Assembly: GCF_040807025.1 (NCBI RefSeq)
Contig: NC_090967.1
Location: 5,820,001-5,884,000 of the forward strand
Source of the DNA: Struthio camelus
Lineage: Eukaryota > Chordata > Aves > Struthioniformes > Struthionidae
DNA: 64,000 nt
Direction: 5' to 3'
This document shows, piece after piece, positions 58,701 through 64,000 of this stretch. The notes under the pieces were generated by a model that was given only the letters and a program-made list of their open reading frames with translations, was not told the DNA's origin and searched no databases. The position numbers and the translations under genes were made by a program. Each line of letters opens with the position of its first letter. The first letter of the stretch is position 1.

Positions 58701-61700
58701 AATAGATGTTGCTCTTAAGGAAAATCCAAATAGTTGCACCTCTGTATTGCCATGCATCTCTCAATGCAGAGACACGCTCCACCTAAGACCTATCCACTAT
58801 TACCAAAATTCACATGCATTGAAAAAGTAACAAAACAACGAACAAAAACAGCACTGGTACAAAGAAATATATTTTAAGGCAAAGATCATTTACAGCTTAA
58901 GTGTTCTCATGAGAGTCAACCCAGACCAGGATCTATTCAGAAGCTTTTGCCTTCTGATGTCTTAAGTTGTCACTGAAACGGTTGTTACGTTTTGGGCTAA
59001 AACCACCCCTACCCTGCTTTAAGCACCCGGCCGACAGAGGACCGTCCTCATGCCCGACCCCGTGTTTTGTTCCTAGCCAATTCCCTCTTCTGTTTAATTA
59101 AAGACGAAAACTGCTTTCTGTGTATTAGAGAGCTGAGAGTATCCTTGACAGAGTTCATTACCCTGAAGCGCTGGGAACAGCTAAGGAAGACATGGACACA
59201 GCGATTAAAACCCACGACAGATAATGAGACTCAACAAGCAAGGAAGCTACTAGAGAATGAAAGAAAGCAGTAGGGAGAGGGGTATTTACACTGAAAGAAA
59301 GGTCTCACTGTCAAAACCTTGCATCACTGGACACTACTTCAAACCACACTCTGACATTCGTGCTAGACAAAACCTATGACCCTCGAAAATTATATAGAAA
59401 TTGTCTCCATAGCGACATTTATTAGGAAGTAAAATATGAAGGCAAGGGGAGGAATTAAGAGATAATGGAAAAAAGTGTATTCCAAAAATAAACAGCTAAA
59501 CAAAAAAAGTTTTGATGGGATCATCTGAATTTAAGAGCTTGCTCAATTACTGTATTTAGCTTTATCTTTTCAGTCTAAATTACAGAATGCTCTCTAGAAA
59601 GTATTTACAGCCCTGCTGTTAATTCCTTAAAGCAAGGCTCAGTCTTGACATATATGAGGCACTACACTTAAAAACAGATGGTTACACAGCTGCCAGCTTC
59701 TTGTCATACCCAGTAAAAATAATAATAAAAGGACAAAGAGCTCTTTCTATCTGCCCCAATTGAACTGGTTCTCGCTTTCTTCAAAGCTCTACCTTTGGCC
59801 TTTACTCGACAGTGCAATTAATTAAACAGCTGAAAACGAGGCAAGCAGAGGTCAGTGCCACGCTGCCAACATCCTCTTTCCACCCACCATGCCTCCGTGC
59901 TGCTCACACTGTGCAGGTCTCCACGTTTCACTCTTGAAATGGCAACATCATATGCAATCATACCGCTGAACTCCTTTTTCATTCAACCCAGACTATAACC
60001 GCATATGACTGACAGCTCTTTCACCAAATACTTGTTTTCTGGAAGTTAAGGCCTCAACTATAGTTAAGAGCATTAGTTTAAACGAATCTTTTTGTAAGTA
60101 ACTGCACTGTTTTAAAGTAGGTTTTCTTTTGCCTAACCTAAAAAAAACCCACTCAAGTTCCAAGAATCGCTCCCAAGTTTGCAGGTAATACCACATCCAC
60201 GTCAAACCCATTACACAAAAGAGCACAGTAGCTGAGGGCAGTGGAGCGTTTTAAGTTGTTCTGATTAATTTTGTCGCTGTTTCTATTTCCTTGGAGGAGG
60301 AAGATTAAGTGAAAGAAGACCTTTAGCACATTTACAGGAAAAGTTAGATTTAGGTCCTTACAAAGTGCACTACAGAGGGGAAGGAAAACGCGTGCAATGT
60401 TTTTAGCTTTTTTTCTTACAGGCAAAGCTGCCAGCTCATCTAGTAATGACAAATCAGGCACCCTTAAAAGTTCTATTTTTTCACTCGTTTATAATTTTGC
60501 CAAACTGTAGTTGCAGATTTTTATCTGAGCTCTCATGCTGAGCTTTCTGGGAAGTTTAATTCTAAACAAAGTAAAAAAGAAAAAAAAACCCCTGGAAATC
60601 ACTCCTTTCTTTATCTTCCCAGACAAAAAGGGTTGTATTGCTCTTAACTTCCATTACAATGTCTTTCCTGCTATTTTGTTAGAGTACGATGGAACTAGTG
60701 AGACTAATATCACAAGGTAAAGCATGGGCAAGAAGATATGCGCTAGACTTTAATACATACTTAATTCAAGCATTTCTGAAAGCTTTATTGTACCACCACA
60801 AAAATCTAAAAATTTATTTATAGCTGAGTTCAGATTCTTGATCAAGAGTTTTAAAGTAGCTACTCACTTTGTTACCTTCCTTCCTATTCCTAAGCAGCCC
60901 AGCACGCGATGTTTAAGATGACTCAATTCTCATACACATGCGATTCAACAAAAGAGCACAACAACTAAGCAGCACATCTACATCGAACTGTACGTAAAAT
61001 TATATTCTCCTTTCTTGCGCAGAGTACCAAAGTTAACACGCACCTTTTTGTATTTCAAAGAGATATAAATGAGTTCACTGAAGTGTTGCATTACTTTAAC
61101 AGAAAAAACTAGCAATTAAAGCTCTACATTGTCAGTAGCTGGGATGACAGACAGTTTCAAACTTCTATAAATACCTCGGAGGAGTTCAGTCATCAGAACA
61201 GAAGTTAAAGAAATAAGACTCCTAAGTAGAAAAAAATTTTTGATACTCGCAGAAAAGCTGTGTTGTTTAGAAGTACATATTAAATAAAGCTTCAGTACAT
61301 GGATAACACCCTCCAAACACTACTACTAAGTAATTCGTATCTCTAACACAGTCTTGCACCAAGTTTACCAGGCTTGGCAAGGTGTTTGCACAGGACACAA
61401 GCAAGGTTTCCATGGATTGCTGCACTTAGGACAGTATTACCATCATTATGCTTTCAGCTTCCTTGTTCTACTCAACAGTATGGCCTTATAAAATTAGGTT
61501 TCACCACCAGCAACGCTTGCATCACTTTACTCAGCTGTGGGTTTAGCAACGTTAGAAAATTTAGAGGAAAAAAGTTCTTAAAGAGAGACGATCCATGCGA
61601 TCAATGCGCAAATGCTCTTTTCTGGGCCACATATGAATTTCACGATCTCTCACTTTCAGAAATCATAGCATCACTCTGAACTAGAATAGGACAGACATTC

Positions 61701-61826
61701 AAAACAAACACTTGACTCAAGATTAACTGTGTGAGCAAGCCAGTAAAGAGCTTCCCAAGGCAACCCATCCAAACTTACCCCTTGGCTTCCTTGAAACTGG
61801 ATTACCGGCTTTGATGTCACAGCATT
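34601..61826 (-). CDS. ELL: RNA polymerase II elongation factor ELL, 11 exons, 5' partial
   Basis: Exons on minus: 61826-61779, 56161-56040, 55709-55546, 52989-52736, 49747-49623, 46103-46007, 42451-41959, 38934-38868, 36890-36719, 35779-35735, 34705-34601. All are GT-AG and the phases join into 563 aa ending EYDQQQF. Human ELL is 621 aa; by comparison about 45 N-terminal residues (exon 1 with the start codon) lie beyond 64000. ELL suppresses Pol II pausing as part of the super and little elongation complexes (known). Window residues 1 to about 240 are the N-terminal ELL domain ([55 protein letters not shown]). Residues about 240-450 are a Ser/Pro-rich linker with [12 protein letters not shown] and a Lys-rich run. 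Residues about 458-563 are the occludin-homology coiled domain. Synteny with ISYNA1 separates it from ELL2 and ELL3. Confidence 0.97.
34706..38867 (-). other. ELL introns 34706-35734, 35780-36718, 36891-38867
   Basis: AT-rich intronic sequence. Small open frames (for example 36364-36774 +, 37361-37654 +) lack family resemblance and splice context. I see no RNA gene or clear transposon. Confidence 0.6.
38868..46103 (-). CDS. ELL: ELL exons encoding the linker
   Basis: Exons 46103-46007, 42451-41959 and 38934-38868 encode about window residues 238-456. The large 493-nt exon carries the conserved [14 protein letters not shown] block, a Ser-rich stretch, the conserved [19 protein letters not shown] block and then a strongly basic [18 protein letters not shown] segment, a likely nuclear localisation signal. 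The basic run is longer than I recall for the mammalian protein. Confidence 0.95.
38935..41958 (-). other. ELL intron 38935-41958
   Basis: 3.0 kb of unremarkable AT-rich intron. Short C run at about 39311 and A run at about 39760. No gene, RNA or clear transposon recognised. Confidence 0.6.
42452..46006 (-). other. ELL intron 42452-46006
   Basis: 3.6 kb intron. It begins (minus-strand 3' end) with a GA tract that acts as the polypyrimidine tract of the next exon. A moderately GC-rich stretch at 42660-42800 and open frames at 43637-44113 + are not recognisable as protein. Confidence 0.6.
42456..42509. repeat. GA/TC microsatellite at an ELL splice acceptor
   Basis: GAGAAGAG..AAAGAGAGAG purine tract of about 54 bp on plus. 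On the transcript strand it is the CT-rich polypyrimidine tract directly before the CCCCAG acceptor of the 493-nt exon. Confidence 0.9.
46104..49622 (-). other. ELL intron 46104-49622
   Basis: 3.5 kb AT-rich intron; nothing recognised beyond short A runs and a G run at about 49001-49015. Confidence 0.6.
49623..61826 (-). CDS. ELL: ELL exons encoding the N-terminal ELL domain
   Basis: Five exons (61826-61779, 56161-56040, 55709-55546, 52989-52736, 49747-49623) encode window residues 1-237 plus two bases of the next codon. The exon boundaries fall at FQGSQG|HITIPRP, YVSS (split Ser), GGRYVG (split Gly) and [11 protein letters not shown]. This region is the part of the family that binds Pol II and EAF proteins (known). 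The donor after LLQQ is GTTTGT, weaker than its neighbours, and the acceptor before the third exon uses a 33-nt T run (minus strand) as polypyrimidine tract. Confidence 0.95.
49748..52735 (-). other. ELL intron 49748-52735
   Basis: 3.0 kb intron containing a MIR-like SINE fragment at about 50668-50803 and a slightly CpG-richer patch at 51285-51390. No coding sequence recognised. Confidence 0.6.
50668..50803 (+). mobile_element. Ancient MIR-like SINE fragment
   Basis: The order of motifs matches the core and tail of MIR-family SINEs as I know them: GTAAAGAGGGAAACAGAGGCAC, then CCAAGTGACATGCCCACAGCC, then a gap with ACTAGAAAAGCC, GAACGGAGTCTCAAACTCA and a terminal CTCAGTTTGACCACTATATTA where MIR has the CCACTRYA stretch. 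Diverged and without its tRNA-derived head. Confidence 0.6.
52990..55545 (-). other. ELL intron 52990-55545
   Basis: 2.6 kb AT-rich intron with a C run at 55510-55527 close to its 5' splice site. No gene or RNA recognised. Confidence 0.6.
55714..55746. repeat. 33-nt A run (T on the ELL strand) at a splice acceptor
   Basis: An uninterrupted A33 on plus is U33 in the ELL pre-mRNA, ending 4 nt before the exon at 55709 (acceptor TTTACAG). The host intron is only 330 nt. Confidence 0.95.
56162..61778 (-). other. ELL intron 56162-61778
   Basis: 5.6 kb intron. It contains an AAGC tetranucleotide run at about 56421-56440, a GC-richer, CpG-containing stretch at about 57100-57560, and a T18 run at 58396-58413. 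Open frames such as 57095-57286 - show no family resemblance. Confidence 0.6.
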
Positions 61827-64000
61827 CTACAAAAACAAGAAAGAAAGATTACCTTAGAGAAATTAGAAGCTCTAACATTCACTGCCAAAAAATACTCAGC
61901 TTGATTTTTCACTTATACTTTTTCCTCTTTATTTTAAGAGAGAAGGTTCCAGGAAATACACACAATTCCAACTAAGAAAACACAAAAACTCCTGAAAGAG
62001 TGATTTGTACCTAAAAAGGGATAAAACTGTTGATTTACTCTTTTACTACTGGTTACGCTAATCACTCTTTAAAAAAAAAGAAAAAAAAACAAAACAAAAA
62101 ACCCCACCCACACTTCAGTGGAAGAAAAATTAAAAAAAATAAAGAAAAAAAGGGCAGCAGACCACCTCAGTATCATTTAGTCTCCGCTCCTTCCTGACCC
62201 CTAAGCCACGTTTCCAGCACAAAATACAGTAGCGGTATATTTTCAGTGCTTACGTAACTTACGAGTTAAGCTGGATGTTTGAGGGAAAATTTTATTACAA
62301 TTCTAGGTCTGAGAAGGCACTAAGCAAATTTTTTCCAACAGAAACCTGGCAATTCATTGGAAAAGCAAACTGCAGCCTCATTGCAAAACACTGTTTTCAG
62401 GCTGCCCATTTCAAGAATCAGTCTTTTCCTCCACATTAATTCGCTTACATTTTGGGAAGTCACATGACCTAAGTTTAAAATCACTCTCTGCACAGGACCG
62501 AGACACAACTGAAGTCAATTATTTAAGTCTTTTTGCCAAAAGACTAAAGCCTAGCCTTTAGTACTGCATTGCTATGATTCTGCAATGATCAGGAAGGCTT
62601 TCAAATTCAAACTCATGCTTGAGGTTTCAACTCTAGGGAAAGAAAATTTATGAAATCCACGCCACACTAAGATAAAGGGTTTTTTGGTCTTAATTTCAGA
62701 AGTATTGCGACTGCATTGGTTTTATTTCCCAAGCCATGTAAACTGTTCCAAGCAACACTAAAAGACGTATTCCTGCAGCACAGCAGTTGTGCTCCACAGG
62801 GTGGAAAAACATGCTTAACGTGGGATAACACCCTGAATCCTCCAAAAGAAAGAAAAATTTATGAATAGCTTGATATGTCCTTTAGAAAAGGACACGTTTC
62901 CACATAAACCAGAGAGACACATTTTCACAGGTAAAGTTTTAAGAGTTTCATGACTGTACGCGTGTACCAGCCTTTTTGAAGTCACATTGCCTGCACTTCC
63001 TATAAAGAATCGTGGTGATTTGCACAGTCACAGTTTCTGCTGATTTACAGAAACAGACCTTAACATCTAGCAGCAAAAGGGTTAACAGCTTGAAAGCCCA
63101 TAAGTTTATCATCATCTCTCTCGTAAGAGCTTTCCAAAGGCTTTCAGCCCAAGAGCGAAGAATCTAAGCCACAATAAGTTGACACTAACAAAAAATATTT
63201 CACTAGCAAGAAAAATCCTTTACCACAGATGAATAAGCTCATAATAAGACAAAGTCCTCGGGGTCTTTTAAAGAGCCTACCTAATATAATTTAAGAGATC
63301 TGCATCACATCCAAAATTGTCAGGAGATCTGTAAATTTATGGCCGAGTAAAGCAAGAATATGCTTGAATTTGACAGCACTCACTTCGTGTTATATTGTGA
63401 ATTTTGCAGGCATGAAATAAACTTTATGAAGAAACAATAAACAACTTCTTGCTCTTCGTACAGAGATCACTAAATTCCTTGAGTGCCACGACATTGCATA
63501 CCACAGCACACTGTTCATAGACAGACTGGCCAGCTTTTTGTTCACGGTGTCAGCATGTGCTGCGCAATGTGCCCGTAAACTCATATGAACATATTTGCGA
63601 GAACAAGGATTTGGAGACTTGGCTTAAAAAATGTGTTTTACAAAAATGAGTAATTATCTTGTATAGCTAATTACAAATTCATGAAGTTCTGCAATTAAAT
63701 CTGGAGAACGACTTAAGTGGAATAAAAAGGTAATATGAAGCGGATAAGAGAAATAACGAGGCAGTAACAATACAAAAGCACCGTTACAGAAATTGGGACA
63801 AGCTTTAACTACAGAACTTAAATTCACTAATCTACTTACAAAATGGTTTGAAATTGAATGTGTAATCTCAAAACTTAAAGCTTAGGATTCATGCAAGTTA
63901 AATGGCAAACTAGCTTTGCTTTATTTTGCTGCACTTCTGAAATACCATATTTCTACTTCATTTTCTATGCCTAGAGGCTGCTCCATCTTGTGATCTGCTG
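61827..64000 (-). other. Start of ELL intron 1 (runs off the window)
   Basis: AT-rich, no coding exon for the N-terminal ELL residues was found here, so exon 1 and the promoter lie beyond 64000. A-rich stretches at 62070-62150. Nothing else recognised. Confidence 0.6.

Overview
The window is vertebrate nuclear DNA, most likely from a bird (inferred; a reptile is not excluded). It holds four protein-coding genes in the order LRRC25 (-), SSBP4 (+), ISYNA1 (-), ELL (-, 5' end beyond the window). This matches the order I recall for human 19p13.11, which corresponds to chicken chromosome 28. The extreme GC content, short introns, dense G/C homopolymers and abundant minisatellites up to about 31 kb fit an avian microchromosome. 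All gene calls rest on reading spliced proteins and checking that the exon phases join.

Layout: 1-859 GC-rich flank; 860-3117 LRRC25, a type I membrane LRR protein with a tyrosine-motif tail, whose only coding intron is mostly a GATGG pentamer array; 3118-6870 a GC-rich interval with CA/CG and GTGTCCC-type repeats; 6873-22332 SSBP4, 18 coding exons, complete at 388 aa; 22333-24061 a tail-to-tail zone between SSBP4 and ISYNA1; 24062-27609 ISYNA1, 10 coding exons, complete at 557 aa; 27610-29030 its 5' region followed by a 29-bp minisatellite; 29031-31200 GC-rich DNA without a recognised gene; 31371-34600 the probable long ELL 3' UTR; 34601-61826 eleven ELL coding exons (563 aa); 61827-64000 part of ELL intron 1. 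Base composition changes sharply near 31.2 kb, from very GC-rich to AT-rich.

The genes do not form a pathway. LRRC25 is a leukocyte membrane protein. SSBP4 is a nuclear co-factor of LDB1/LIM-homeodomain complexes. ISYNA1 makes inositol phosphate in the cytosol. ELL is an RNA polymerase II elongation factor of the super elongation complex. They are linked by conserved synteny.

I found no sign of an undescribed multi-gene system. The observations most worth checking are the SSBP4 leader (interrupted CGG repeat, five pure GGGGCC units and a uORF within 230 bp), the tyrosine motifs of the LRRC25 tail, a perfect RFX-type palindrome and other candidate enhancers in SSBP4 introns, a 54-bp repeat with a CpG-decay gradient, several minisatellites with no stop codons, and an ancient MIR-like SINE in an ELL intron.
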